Shown piece by piece: positions 26,840 to 35,445 of a DNA stretch of 64,000 bases. How positions within the stretch are numbered: the stretch's first letter is position 1; each line of letters starts with the position of its first letter. The notes beneath the pieces were generated by a model. The model was not told where the DNA came from. It worked only from the letters and a program-made list of their open reading frames with translations, and did not search any database. Position numbers and translations under genes: made by a program. The DNA lies in assembly GCA_041392165.1 (NCBI GenBank), contig JAWKMN010000002.1, positions 62,001-126,000 on the forward strand, given 5' to 3'. The stretch comes from Arenibacter sp041392165. Lineage in GTDB: Bacteria; Bacteroidota; Bacteroidia; Flavobacteriales; Flavobacteriaceae.

Positions 26840-27544
26840 CTATTCCTTAGTTTCCTTATTCTGTTCTTGCTCTTTTCTGGATTGTAGCGCTTGTCTACTA
26901 AGACTGGCCAAATTAAAATTGGGGTCTATTTTTAAAGCTTCATCAATGGTTGCCAGGGCGCCATCTATATTGGTTTGGTCTTTATTGAATTCTACCAACG
27001 CCTTTAAATGTATAAATGCCGCTTTTAAAGCAACTTCATAAGGTTGCTGCCTTTCATAGAATGCGTATTTCATATCGTCCTTCGCATTGGCAATGCCATA
27101 TTCGATATTGGCGGCCGCTCCTTCATTGTCACCGGTCTGAATTTTTAGATCTGCCAATTCGTAAGCCAAATACGGATTGGGTGCTCTTTTGTTAAGAATT
27201 TCAAATTGCTCCAAGGCCCTTTTGGGTTGGTTCAATGCCTTTAAGGAAATAGCCTTTACCTGTACGGCCAAATCGGAGTCCGATTCGTTCTTTTCAATCC
27301 CTATAGTGTTTAAAGCCTGCAAATGCTGATTGTCCGTGGTGTAGATGTACGCTAAGGTGTCATTGCGTTCCTTACTGGGGGAAAGTATGTTTAGATGGGT
27401 AATGGCACCAATCACTCCATTGATATCACCTTGCTGTCTCATTTGGTCATAATAGGCCTCATAATGTTTGAGCAACTCACTTTTTGTCTGTGAATTTGCT
27501 GTAAATCCTATCATTATCAGTAGGATCGGTACTATTTTCTTCAT
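26840..27544 (-). CDS. Exported TPR-like repeat protein
   Basis: This 234-residue protein has a signal peptide (MKKIVPILLIMIGFTANSQ, cleavage near residue 18). Helical repeats follow that read as tetratricopeptide units: VKAISLKALNQPKRALEQFEIL, PYLAYELADLKIQTGDNEGA and IDGALATIDEALKIDPNFN. The C-terminus is a charged Glu/Lys/Gln tail. It is probably a periplasmic scaffold or protein-interaction factor. It is transcribed alone toward the shared terminator at 26761. Confidence 0.75.
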   Translation of the reverse strand: MKKIVPILLIMIGFTANSQTKSELLKHYEAYYDQMRQQGDINGVIGAITHLNILSPSKERNDTLAYIYTTDNQHLQALNTIGIEKNESDSDLAVQVKAISLKALNQPKRALEQFEILNKRAPNPYLAYELADLKIQTGDNEGAAANIEYGIANAKDDMKYAFYERQQPYEVALKAAFIHLKALVEFNKDQTNIDGALATIDEALKIDPNFNLASLSRQALQSRKEQEQNKETKE

Positions 27545-27626
27545 TGTTCTAATTTTTGGTGTGCCAAAACTAGTAAATTATTTCTAACCATTTGTTAAGG
27601 AATGCCTTAAACCTTGGATAAGCAAT

Positions 27627-27657
27627 AAAAAAAGGATGCCGATCAGCATCCCTTTTT
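27627..27657. terminator. Intrinsic terminator hairpin
   Basis: GGATGC-CGATCA-GCATCC is flanked by seven A on the left and five T on the right. It lies between the minus-strand genes at 27544 and 28111 and would end the transcript of the latter; the flanking tracts allow function on either strand. Confidence 0.75.
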
Positions 27658-27736
27658 CCAATATGGTTGGTAAAGTGTGGTGACCCTTAAAAAATTTTAG
27701 TCATCTTTATTTCGGATCATCACACCTAGGTCTTGT

Positions 27737-28111
27737 CTAAACAATGCTTAGCGTAATATTCCTGTTTTCGTAGGCCCGAATAAGTCCGGCATAAAATGCA
27801 ATACTCACATTGTCCTTGTCCAAGCTGGAACTTAAAAAATCCTTTAAATTCTTAAAAAGCAAATTGGCCCTGAGAATGGGAAGGGCGGAGTTTACTTTTT
27901 TTGGGTCATAACAGCTGTCGTCCATTACAATATCCATAATGATCCTCTTTCTGTGATAGTCTATGGATACATCTGCTGCATTGTAATGTTTTTTCAAGAT
28001 GGCAACATGCAGATTTTGAAATTTTTGGGACATTTTGCTTTTGGAGCAGCTTTTCGAAATTAAATTTTCAATTTCGGTAAGTACTCTTGTTTTTAGACCT
28101 GAATTTTCCAT
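27737..28111 (-). CDS. Cytoplasmic protein of unknown function
   Basis: The 124-residue protein has no signal or membrane segment. It begins with a helical, Ser/Lys-rich part (VLTEIENLISKSCSKSKM) followed by an alpha/beta segment (NAADVSIDYHRKRIIMDIVM). No family recognised. The coding frame is clean and followed by a terminator, so I take it as real. Confidence 0.6.
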   Translation of the reverse strand: MENSGLKTRVLTEIENLISKSCSKSKMSQKFQNLHVAILKKHYNAADVSIDYHRKRIIMDIVMDDSCYDPKKVNSALPILRANLLFKNLKDFLSSSLDKDNVSIAFYAGLIRAYENRNITLSIV

Positions 28112-28233
28112 GATAATCGATTTTATTCGTTTACTTAAAGGTACGGACTAATCGATAAACGGTTAATAATCAAGGTTGTAATTTAACCAAAAGTGGATGA
28201 TTTTGTTGTGAAAGTTTAAAAAAGTGTGGTGTA

Positions 28234-29043
28234 TTAACTTACAATAGAGGTTTTATAAGAGTATATTTTAACATTTAAATATTTACTTTCAATGTTCTTG
28301 TTTTTTGTTTTTTTTGATGGTTCGGCGTAGATGGGAGGCAAAAGCCCTCTTTTAATGGCTTCCTGGGTGTAATAAGATTCTTTTGTAGGGTGTAGAGGAT
28401 ATACGCCATTTATAACTTTATTCTCCCAGTTTCCGTTTATGATCAACTTTATGATTCCTATACAATCATCAAGATGGATCAGATTTACCTGGTCATCGCC
28501 ATTGGTAAGATCACTTTTGCCGGCCAGATAGGTTACGGGGTGCCGGGAAGGGCCAATTAGTCCCCCAAATCTTATAATATTGGTGTTCCGTTCCCCGTCG
28601 TTCAACAATATATTTTCCACTGCCAGAAGTTGCCTGCCCGACTCGGTATTTGGTCGGGTAGGGGAATCCTCTGTGACCGTTCCGGTGATATCCCCATATA
28701 CCGAGGTACTGCTAATAAAAATTATACGCTCCAGGGAAGTATTTTTTATTTTATCGTACAAATGGAGCATTTTTTTAATATAGCTCTCTTTGGGATCCGA
28801 ACGTAGCTGGGGAGGAACATTTATGATCAATAGATCCAATTCCGACAGGAAGTTTTCAATATTACCTTCTATCCCCTTATCCCTTAGAGCAATGGCAAAA
28901 GGGATGATACCCGCTTTTTTCAATAACTCCATTCTGGAATCGGAGGTGGTTGTTCCCAAGACGGTATATTGATCCTGGATAAGGGACTTGGCCAAAGGCA
29001 ATCCCAGCCACCCGCAACCTATAATGCCAATTTTTTTGTTCAA
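28234..29043 (-). CDS. NAD(P)-dependent epimerase/dehydratase-like protein (extended SDR)
   Basis: The 269-residue protein opens with a Rossmann dinucleotide-binding motif (KIGIIGCGWLGLPLA, Gly-rich turn at residues 8-14). It shows SDR features IIFISSTSVYGDITGTVTED (Ser/Tyr region near 115) and IRFGGLIGPSRHPVTYLAG. This pattern matches the YeeZ-like atypical SDR group, which often lacks the full Tyr-x-x-x-Lys dyad; the YGD here is not followed by a Lys at +4. Substrate unknown. Its ATG overlaps the stop of the M28 peptidase gene by four bases, so they are coupled. Confidence 0.82.
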   Translation of the reverse strand: MNKKIGIIGCGWLGLPLAKSLIQDQYTVLGTTTSDSRMELLKKAGIIPFAIALRDKGIEGNIENFLSELDLLIINVPPQLRSDPKESYIKKMLHLYDKIKNTSLERIIFISSTSVYGDITGTVTEDSPTRPNTESGRQLLAVENILLNDGERNTNIIRFGGLIGPSRHPVTYLAGKSDLTNGDDQVNLIHLDDCIGIIKLIINGNWENKVINGVYPLHPTKESYYTQEAIKRGLLPPIYAEPSKKTKNKNIESKYLNVKIYSYKTSIVS

Positions 29044-31322
29044 AATTTTATTTTTTTGCTGATCACAATGGCGTCGTTCAAGACAAAGGGCATAGGGATA
29101 TTGTCTTCCGGTCTTGGTGGAACAGTGAATAGGGGATTGTTCAATAGATCATTTGAAGCTTCGTACAGGGTTAGTTCCAGGGTACTCTCCCTGGGAATGG
29201 TGATCTGTAATTCGGTATAATCGTTATGGCTTACATAGTGGGTAACCAACTTTTGGTTTTTTCTATTTTTAAGATAGTAGTCGGATAGTTCAATTTTATT
29301 TATACCGGCCTTAATAATTTCCACTTCGTTCGTAAATAGTTCCAAACGGTTCGTATTGCGTTGGGGCATGATGCATATCTCCAAGTTTCTTTGGTCCCCA
29401 ATAATGGTATCCATGGTAGTTTCTATAATTGGGGGGGCAATATTTTTTATTGGGGCTTCGGAAGTATAGCTAAACCCTGTTCCATATTTACTGCTCAGGG
29501 CATTAAAACTTGGATCAATAGGTTGTGCCTGGTCAACATCAACGTACTGGGATGTCCAACCAGACAAAACCTTGTCATAGGTGGCCCATTGGGCAGTGTT
29601 CTTATCCGCGTCAAGAATATAGACTAAACTGGTAGGTTTTGCATTTTCTTTATCAAAGCCTGAAGAAAAGTGTGCGGACAAAAGAAAACCGAAACAAAGT
29701 ACCAGCAATATATAGGCCAAGCGTCTTTTGTTTTTTACGGGGCCAAACACCGGGAGCAAAAGAAAAAAGGTCAAAGAAGTCAACAGGGTAGCGGTAACCA
29801 TCATTTTAAGGCCAAGACCCACTGGAAACATTTTGATGAGAGGGGTATAGATCCAAATGGCGGGCAGGGCCAAAAACAGGAGCAGGTAGGGACTGGGCAA
29901 TTTTTGATGTGTTAGAATAAGTAGTGATGCGAGCAATGCAAATACCGGTATTATGAAAAAGCTGGCACCTTTTAAATATACGGCAACCAGGGTGCAAATA
30001 ATTAACCATATAAACAATGGGGCAATTAGTAGGTTTTGCGTCCGGGCCTTTTCAAATTTGTGATAGGCCCAAAAACCGACTGCCACTGAAAATAGTACAA
30101 AGGCCGTTATGTAGGTATAACCGTTATAAGTGAAGCCATGAAGTATGTCCTGGTATTGCGGGTAGATATTTTTAAGTACGGTCCAACCAAAATAACCTAT
30201 GGCCCCATTAATGACCAAAATTATAATCGGGGGAAGAAACCCTCTTCCTATTTCCTTAATTTCCAAGGAATTATTTTTAAGACCTAGGAATAAAAGGACC
30301 AAAAAGCCAAATATGGAAAGCGCCAGCATAGGTAAGATCCAATCGAAGGGATAAGAGACCAGCCCAAAGAAAGGGATATTGAAGTATATGGAATCGTTTG
30401 GGCTTTTTAGGGAGTTAAGATTGGCATTGCCAAAATGCTCTAACAACGGCATCAGATAGCTGCCCTGATGGGCAAGGGTATTGCGGTCCAAACGTTCATA
30501 ATTGTCGCGCACGGTATGATAGTCATAATGGTCGTCAATAAAGGCGAAATTGAGCCCTTCTATGTCCATATCTTCCCGGAACACGGTAAGGTCCGTATCG
30601 TTGGGAAGCATTTTGTAGACACTATAGACCAAGGAATTGGCTGCAGGGTATTTTGGATCGGCTTTAATAAATTCCTCTATAACCCTAGTGTTGCCCCTAT
30701 TGGTCTCCAATAGCATATAGGAGGGTCCGCCACTTCCCCGAGCCTCAAAATTTAAGACCAACCCTACTTCTTTTACCCATGGGTGATTGTTCACAAAAAG
30801 ATCCGCTCCATTAAGCCCTAATTCCTCGGCATCGGATATCAGAATAATGATATCGTTATCGGGAGTGTTGTTTTGCTTGAGAAAAGCCCTCACACCCTCC
30901 AGTATAGTTGCCACCCCACTTCCGGCATCACTGGCGCCCAGAGAGGAATGGGGACTGCTATCATAATGGGAAAGTAAAAGAAGGGCCTTTCCCTTTTCAC
31001 GGCCCTTTATCCTGGCCAATATATTGGTTGCGCTACTAAAATTACCCCAGTCCCCGGAGGTATAACCTTGTTGGGTGGTCGTTTCCAGTCCCATCTTGGT
31101 CAATTCCGATAGGATATAATCCCTAACCTGGGAATGCGCCGGAAAACCCACGGCATGCGGTTTCCCCGACATATTTTTTACATGTACAAGGGCTCTGTCC
31201 GTTGAAAACGAAGTATCCTCCATATGGGCATCCGGAGCATAGCCTGGCATAGCGGCTTTAAAGCTCCAATATATGGCAAGTAGAACAAGTAGAAGGGTTA
31301 TGGAGGAAGAATATGGTTTCAT
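29040..31322 (-). CDS. Membrane-bound M28-family zinc peptidase
   Basis: The 760-residue protein has an N-terminal signal anchor, then an M28 aminopeptidase domain (about residues 40-310). The zinc and catalytic residues are in LLSHYDSSPHSS (H119), GASDAGSG (D132), ISDAEELGLNG (E166/E167) and NFEARGSGGPS. Residues 325-590 hold about eight or nine membrane helices, and a C-terminal lumenal-type beta domain closes the chain. The layout mirrors eukaryotic ER metallopeptidase 1 and related bacterial proteins. It should trim peptides in the periplasm while anchored in the inner membrane. It is followed by the SDR gene with a four-base overlap. Confidence 0.9.
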   Translation of the reverse strand: MKPYSSSITLLLVLLAIYWSFKAAMPGYAPDAHMEDTSFSTDRALVHVKNMSGKPHAVGFPAHSQVRDYILSELTKMGLETTTQQGYTSGDWGNFSSATNILARIKGREKGKALLLLSHYDSSPHSSLGASDAGSGVATILEGVRAFLKQNNTPDNDIIILISDAEELGLNGADLFVNNHPWVKEVGLVLNFEARGSGGPSYMLLETNRGNTRVIEEFIKADPKYPAANSLVYSVYKMLPNDTDLTVFREDMDIEGLNFAFIDDHYDYHTVRDNYERLDRNTLAHQGSYLMPLLEHFGNANLNSLKSPNDSIYFNIPFFGLVSYPFDWILPMLALSIFGFLVLLFLGLKNNSLEIKEIGRGFLPPIIILVINGAIGYFGWTVLKNIYPQYQDILHGFTYNGYTYITAFVLFSVAVGFWAYHKFEKARTQNLLIAPLFIWLIICTLVAVYLKGASFFIIPVFALLASLLILTHQKLPSPYLLLFLALPAIWIYTPLIKMFPVGLGLKMMVTATLLTSLTFFLLLPVFGPVKNKRRLAYILLVLCFGFLLSAHFSSGFDKENAKPTSLVYILDADKNTAQWATYDKVLSGWTSQYVDVDQAQPIDPSFNALSSKYGTGFSYTSEAPIKNIAPPIIETTMDTIIGDQRNLEICIMPQRNTNRLELFTNEVEIIKAGINKIELSDYYLKNRKNQKLVTHYVSHNDYTELQITIPRESTLELTLYEASNDLLNNPLFTVPPRPEDNIPMPFVLNDAIVISKKIKF

Positions 31323-31811
31323 AGTATTTGGTAAAGACTTAAAAGTAAGAAATTATCCTTTTATTATCTAGTTAAAGATTAAAACCCCGGCTGAACGTAG
31401 TTGGGCAGACCTGCCTTTGCCGGCCAGCTTGTTCTCCACGATTATTGGGGTTCCTTGCGTTACTTTAGTTTCCAAAATTTTGGTGGCCCGCAGTTAGCAG
31501 TGGCAGTGAAATCCGTTTTTGCCAACTCCTTTCAGTTTAAAGCTTACAGCTAATTTATCACCCCGTCCTTGACAAGGAATTCCATTTTGTTTCAAAACCC
31601 CTGCCTTTTCCGGTGAGGCAGGCCCATAATATAAGTTTAGTATTTTACAGTGTGGGGTATAAACAATAATTTGACGGTACAAGGATATTTTTGAATTGAA
31701 TAATATGCAATAATTATAATAAATAATTATCAATACAACTTATTAAATATTAAATAGTTGTGTAATTACACAAAAAAGACTATCTTTCAAATTAACCTAA
31801 AAATAAACGAT
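31323..31811. other. Intergenic region with REP-like repeats
   Basis: About 490 bases lie between divergent genes. The left part contains GC-rich repeat units near 31405-31428 (CAGACCTGCCTTTGCCGGC) and 31600-31622. Frames through it (for example 31494-31733 on the minus strand) are repeat-derived and not credible. The right part (31640-31811) is AT-rich and should hold the promoter of the CBS gene. Confidence 0.55.
31600..31622. repeat. REP-like GC-rich palindrome
   Basis: CCTGCCT and AGGCAGG form a 7-bp stem around a 9-base loop that holds CCGG. The stem is identical to that of the palindrome at 20814-20834, with a different loop. Confidence 0.65.
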
Positions 31812-32276
31812 ATGGGAATAAAAAGTTTTCAGGGAGTACGAAAGGTCGTAAAAAAGGAATTTGATGCTCCCATCTTGGTAGAGGACTATATGACAAAAAA
31901 ACTGGTGACTTTTAGTCCGGATCAATCTATATTAACGGTTATGGAGCACTTGGCCAAATATCATATCTCTGGAGGTCCCGTATTGGATGATAATGGATTT
32001 TTGGTAGGCATTATCTCCGAAGCGGATTGTATGAAACAGATTTCAGAAAGCCGTTATTTCAATCAGCCTATCCTGGACAAAAGTGTAGAGCGATTCATGA
32101 CAAAGGAGGTAGAGACCATACCCCATGATATGTCCATATTTGATGCTGCCGGTATTTTTGACAAGCACAAAAGGAGAAGATTGCCGGTGATGAAAAACGG
32201 AATATTGGTGGGGCAGATCAGTCGTAAGGATATTGTAATAGCGGCCCTTAAATTAAGCGGGCATAACTGGAAATAG
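31812..32276 (+). CDS. CBS-domain pair protein
   Basis: The 154-residue protein is made almost entirely of two CBS domains (about residues 20-75 and 88-145): VEDYMTKKLVTFSPDQSI with SGGPVLDDNGFLVGIISEAD, and VERFMTKEVETIPHDMSI with RRLPVMKNGILVGQISRKDI. Such pairs bind adenine nucleotides and regulate partner proteins; the partner is unknown. The ATG at 31812 is chosen because the frame upstream (from 31758) does not match the family. A terminator follows 64 bases after the stop. Confidence 0.88.
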   Translation: MGIKSFQGVRKVVKKEFDAPILVEDYMTKKLVTFSPDQSILTVMEHLAKYHISGGPVLDDNGFLVGIISEADCMKQISESRYFNQPILDKSVERFMTKEVETIPHDMSIFDAAGIFDKHKRRRLPVMKNGILVGQISRKDIVIAALKLSGHNWK

Positions 32277-32339
32277 GAAGTTTCTCCCACTTCCCTTTGT
32301 AGTTTATGGCCAAGAAAAAGCAGTACTAAAAATTTTGTA

Positions 32340-32376
32340 CCCTTGAACGGTTTAAATAATTGTTCAGGGTTTTTTT
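32340..32376 (+). terminator. Intrinsic terminator of the CBS gene
   Basis: CCCTTGAAC pairs with GTTCAGGG (one bulged T) around a 13-base loop and is followed by seven T. Confidence 0.8.
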
Positions 32377-32385
32377 GGCGGTGCC

Positions 32386-32736
32386 CTATTCCCTTTTCAC
32401 GATCATATAAAAATCATTGTCCAACGGAAGATACCCCAGATCATATATAAAATAGTAGGTGGTTCCTTTTTTAGTGGTATATAAATTGGTAATGTACTCA
32501 AAATCGAAGCCCTTGTCCATTAATCGGGTCTTGGTAGTTTTGGTCTTGCCATCGGTAAGGGGGTAACTATTCAAGATCCTGTAATTCTTGCGCAAGCGGT
32601 TATTGATGTTCCTGACCAGATTTTTACTGTCTTTGTTCAGTTTATTGTTGTAGGCATTTCTGCAATAGTCCGAACAGAACTTCTTGTCTGCCCTACCCAT
32701 AATTTTATCTCCGCATTCCAAGCATTTTTTTTCCAT
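32386..32736 (-). CDS. Zinc-ribbon protein of unknown function
   Basis: The 116-residue protein begins with a four-cysteine zinc ribbon (KKCLECGDKIMGRADKKFC with a last Cys in SDYC, residues 4-27). A basic helix (RNINNRLRKNYRILN) follows, then a beta-rich C-terminal domain (TTYYFIYDLGYLPLDNDFY). The ribbon plus basic helix could contact nucleic acid. It is seven bases downstream of the beta-helix protein and in the same three-gene operon. Confidence 0.75.
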   Translation of the reverse strand: MEKKCLECGDKIMGRADKKFCSDYCRNAYNNKLNKDSKNLVRNINNRLRKNYRILNSYPLTDGKTKTTKTRLMDKGFDFEYITNLYTTKKGTTYYFIYDLGYLPLDNDFYMIVKRE

Positions 32737-32743
32737 GGCCCAT

Positions 32744-33352
32744 TCAGTTGTTTTGTTCCAAAAGCTCTAAGCGCTTTACTACGGATCCGCGTGGCAATAT
32801 GGTGCCGGGAGAAAGTACGGCATTGGCCCCTATTTTGGAATGGTCTCCTACCAGGCCCCCAAATTTTATGGCTCCGGTATTTGTCCTCATGCCATTGACT
32901 TGGATCCAAATGCTCTTGTCGGACCTTTCGTTATAGTGGTTCGCAATAAGTGCTCCCGCCTCAAAATTTACATGGTCACCAATAAGACTATCCCCAATAA
33001 AATTAAAATGGGCTGTGGCCGAAAACTCTCCAATAATACTGGATTTGATCTCACATCCCGGACCTATCCTGGTTCCTTTGCCCAAAAAGACGCCGTCTCG
33101 TAGATAGGCGTGGCTGGCAACAAAGCAGTTTTCCGATATAATTAGGGGTTCTTTTAAGATGGCCCCTTTTTCTATTATTGCAGTTTTATGGGTGGCAATT
33201 CCGCCTGTAACGGTAAAATCGTCAGGATTCAATTCCTGGATCTTCTTGAATATTATGGATGCCATGTATTGGGTTATTTCCCATGGAAGCATTTTTTTTT
33301 GGTCGGGAAAATGAGTGTAAAAATGCGTTATGTATGTATTTATAGCCGTCAT
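32744..33352 (-). CDS. Left-handed beta-helix (hexapeptide) acyl/sugar-nucleotide transferase-like protein
   Basis: The 202-residue chain is mostly hexapeptide repeats of the LbetaH fold (about residues 50-195: TAIIEKGAILKEPLIISENC, FLGKGTRIGPGCEIKSSIIG, HVNFEAGALIANH, GDHSKIGANAVLSPGTIL). It resembles the C-terminal half of GlmU and nucleotide-sugar acyltransferases, without the N-terminal uridyltransferase. It likely transfers an acyl group to a sugar or amino sugar, but the substrate is unknown. Its ATG overlaps the stop of the VOC gene upstream by four bases. Confidence 0.83.
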   Translation of the reverse strand: MTAINTYITHFYTHFPDQKKMLPWEITQYMASIIFKKIQELNPDDFTVTGGIATHKTAIIEKGAILKEPLIISENCFVASHAYLRDGVFLGKGTRIGPGCEIKSSIIGEFSATAHFNFIGDSLIGDHVNFEAGALIANHYNERSDKSIWIQVNGMRTNTGAIKFGGLVGDHSKIGANAVLSPGTILPRGSVVKRLELLEQNN

Positions 33353-33735
33353 TTTTGGTATAGTTCTATGGGTAAATTGTCCGGATCGAATATAAAAGTG
33401 AATTTTTTCTGAGTATGCTCGTCAATGCGAATAGCTTCTGCCATTATACCTTTTTCCGACAGTTCCAAGAGGCTGGAGGTTAAATTGTCCACTTCAAAGG
33501 CCAGGTGCCTTAAACCGGTTGCTTCCGGCCATGAGGATCTGGAGGGCGGTTTTGGAAAGGAGAACAGTTCAATGATATAATTTCCGTTCAAAGCCAAATC
33601 CAATTTATAGGAGTCCCGTTCTTCCCTGTAAATTTCTTGCAAGGGTTCCAGTCCCAAATCTTCCACATAGAATTTTTTGGATTTTTCATAATCCGAACAT
33701 ATAATGGCAATATGGTGTACTTTATTTAAGATCAT
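33349..33735 (-). CDS. VOC-family protein of the GloA2/YaeR (SMU1112c) type
   Basis: The 128-residue single VOC domain follows the GloA2/YaeR pattern closely: VHHIAIICSDYEKSKKFYVE with metal-ligand His8, EIYREERDSYKLDLAL, YIIELFSFPKPPSR with its Glu, ATGLRHLAFEVDN with its His, and IFDPDNLPIELYQ with the last Glu. All four expected metal ligands are present, so it should be an active metalloenzyme, perhaps detoxifying a small aldehyde. It starts a three-gene operon with the beta-helix and zinc-ribbon proteins. Confidence 0.88.
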   Translation of the reverse strand: MILNKVHHIAIICSDYEKSKKFYVEDLGLEPLQEIYREERDSYKLDLALNGNYIIELFSFPKPPSRSSWPEATGLRHLAFEVDNLTSSLLELSEKGIMAEAIRIDEHTQKKFTFIFDPDNLPIELYQK

Positions 33736-33825
33736 TTTTAATAACGAAAACCAATCTCTTCTGTGGAACCAATAAGGTACAAATTATCCGATTACAAACG
33801 ATTATTCTTTTTACAAAACGGCAGT

Positions 33826-34398
33826 TTAGGTTATTTGGATATGGTATTTCTGTAACAGGGCCAAAGCACTTTCCTTGGAGAATGTGGCGTTGGTTATTTT
33901 ATTTTTTTCGGGATCCAGGCTAAAGTTGAATGCCGTGCTGAAATCTGCCTCTTCCAAGTTGGAATTTTCAAAGAGTGCACTGTCAAGATTACAGGAGTCG
34001 AATATAGTTTTTGTCAAGTTGGTTTCCGTAAAATCGACCGAAATCATTTTGCAATTACGGAAGATGGTATTCTTCAGTTTTAATTTATAAAAAGAGGATA
34101 GGTCCAAGGTGCAATCATAAAAATTGAAGGACAGTAGAAAATCATTGCAATGGTCAAAACGTATGCCCAAAAGTTTACTCTTTTTAAACACACTTTCCTT
34201 AAAGGTGGTGTTTTTTAAGTTTACGTTGCTAAGGTCGCAATCCGTAAAAACACATTCCATAAACACGATATTGGATATATCCGCGTTGGAAAAGGTACAG
34301 GAGTCAAAAATGCAATTCTCGTATTCCCCTTTGGATAGGTGTTTGGAAGTAAAATCGATCCCTTTAAAGGATTGGTCCGTAATAAATGGGGTGTTCAT
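33826..34398 (-). CDS. Pentapeptide-repeat protein
   Basis: The 190-residue protein consists of tandem pentapeptides A(D/N)LXX with Phe or Leu at the centre (FTDCDLSNVNLKNTTF, SVDFTETNLTKTIFDSCNLD, ALFENSNLEEADF), which fold as a right-handed quadrilateral beta-helix. The layout with two repeat blocks separated by a short turn and the length recall the Qnr/MfpA group, which bind DNA gyrase. Many unrelated pentapeptide proteins exist, so quinolone protection is only a possibility. It has no signal peptide. Confidence 0.88.
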   Translation of the reverse strand: MNTPFITDQSFKGIDFTSKHLSKGEYENCIFDSCTFSNADISNIVFMECVFTDCDLSNVNLKNTTFKESVFKKSKLLGIRFDHCNDFLLSFNFYDCTLDLSSFYKLKLKNTIFRNCKMISVDFTETNLTKTIFDSCNLDSALFENSNLEEADFSTAFNFSLDPEKNKITNATFSKESALALLQKYHIQIT

Positions 34399-34507
34399 AC
34401 TCTTCTCCGAATTTTAGGCAATATAATAAACACTTAGGAAAGAAATATCAGCGTAAAGAATCTTAATGACAGGGGGGTAGGATATTGTTTCCCTTAGGTC
34501 TTTGGAT

Positions 34508-34885
34508 TTATGATGAAAAGGAAGAAAACAACTGTAATAAAAGTGCTATGAGGGCCGGTAGGGCCTGGACCACGAATATTTTTTTGCTGGCAGACCAGGC
34601 GCCGTAAATACCTGCAATGGCTACGCAGCCCAAAAAGAAAATGGCGATGTTGGTACTCCAGACCGGGTCTTGGATAAAAAAGGTCCAAATAAGGCCTGCG
34701 GCCAAAAAGCCGTTGTACAGGCCTTGGTTGGCGGCCAGTCTTTTTGTGGGTTTAAATAGATTTTCGGGGAGTGCCTTTCCAAAGGTCTTTTTACCCAGGG
34801 TTTCCCAAGCAAACATTTCCATGTACAGTATATAAAGGTGTTCCAGGGCTATGATGCCGATAAGGATGTGTATTAAGGTCTGCAT
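34508..34885 (-). CDS. DUF1304 membrane protein
   Basis: The 125-residue protein has four membrane helices (about residues 4-22, 55-72, 77-95 and 102-122) and the DUF1304 signatures EHLYILYMEMFAWETLGKKTF and RLAANQGLYNGFLAAGLIW. The family is conserved in bacteria without known function. It is monocistronic, 79 bases before the transposon's target duplication, so the insertion did not disrupt it but may have displaced its promoter. Confidence 0.88.
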   Translation of the reverse strand: MQTLIHILIGIIALEHLYILYMEMFAWETLGKKTFGKALPENLFKPTKRLAANQGLYNGFLAAGLIWTFFIQDPVWSTNIAIFFLGCVAIAGIYGAWSASKKIFVVQALPALIALLLQLFSSFSS

Positions 34886-34972
34886 ATAATTTTTGGTTTA
34901 TGGGTCCTTTATAAATTTAAGGATAATATTGAACCTGTGATTAATTATTATGAGAAATGCCCGAGTATAGGG

Positions 34973-34999
34973 GGCATCTATATACATTATGGGACAAAC
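34973..34999 (+). repeat. Left terminal inverted repeat of the transposon
   Basis: A 27-bp repeat opening GGCATCTAT and closing GGGACAAAC; it differs from the right copy only at position 9 (T against C). Confidence 0.92.
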
Positions 35000-35015
35000 A
35001 CTAAAAATAAATAAA

Positions 35016-35156
35016 ATGGAATTCGTAAAAAAAGAAATTGAAAAATCAAAAGGACTTAGTCAACTATTGGAATTGATAGCAAGTAAAAGAGGTGAACTTG
35101 CTGAATTTGGGATGGAGATAAAAGTATTTAAAGACGGTAAGGAGTTAAAACCCTGA
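35016..35156 (+). CDS. Small passenger protein, unknown
   Basis: This 46-codon frame from an ATG begins 17 bases inside the left terminal repeat. The peptide is charged and helical (MEFVKKEIEKSKGLSQLLEL, ending VFKDGKELKP). It overlaps the end of the convergent gene at 35145 by 12 bases. No family recognised; the repeat-proximal start and good composition make it a fair candidate. Confidence 0.4.
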   Translation: MEFVKKEIEKSKGLSQLLELIASKRGELAEFGMEIKVFKDGKELKP

Positions 35157-35426
35157 TAGCTTTTTTATTTCTACCATATATTTTTCTACTTGGGATTTCA
35201 AAATCTTAACGGCATCATCCTTATCTACTCCCATGTCAGGATATAGATTATTTGCGATAGATGTTATCTTTTCCGTTGTCTCTTTTAGGACATCACCATA
35301 AACCTTTAAGTTTTTAGCTACTGAACTTATACTTCCTTTTTTATCTACTTTGCTGCGATACTTACTCTTAATCCTTGAGAATTCAATATCACCCAGTCTT
35401 TTAAGTTCTCTCTTAAAGTCGTCCAT
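35145..35426 (-). CDS. Passenger protein downstream of the toxin, unknown
   Basis: The 93-residue soluble, helical protein (RLGDIEFSRIKSKYRSKVDK, then TTEKITSIANNLYPDMG and ILKSQVEKYMVEIKKL) has coiled-coil character. It follows the toxin gene by 19 bases on the same strand and is thus the third gene of the operon. I recognise no family. Possibilities are a second antitoxin-type modulator or an unrelated cargo gene. Confidence 0.6.
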   Translation of the reverse strand: MDDFKRELKRLGDIEFSRIKSKYRSKVDKKGSISSVAKNLKVYGDVLKETTEKITSIANNLYPDMGVDKDDAVKILKSQVEKYMVEIKKLSGF

Positions 35427-35445
35427 GTGATAAATATTTAAACAA

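Noticed and set aside
31494..31733. Minus-strand 79-codon frame in the repeat region
   Set aside because: It is built from repeat sequence and AT-rich spacer, with no start context or homology.
33826..34398. Calling the pentapeptide protein a quinolone-resistance Qnr
   Set aside because: Repeat layout is similar, but specific Qnr loops could not be confirmed and most pentapeptide proteins are unrelated to gyrase.
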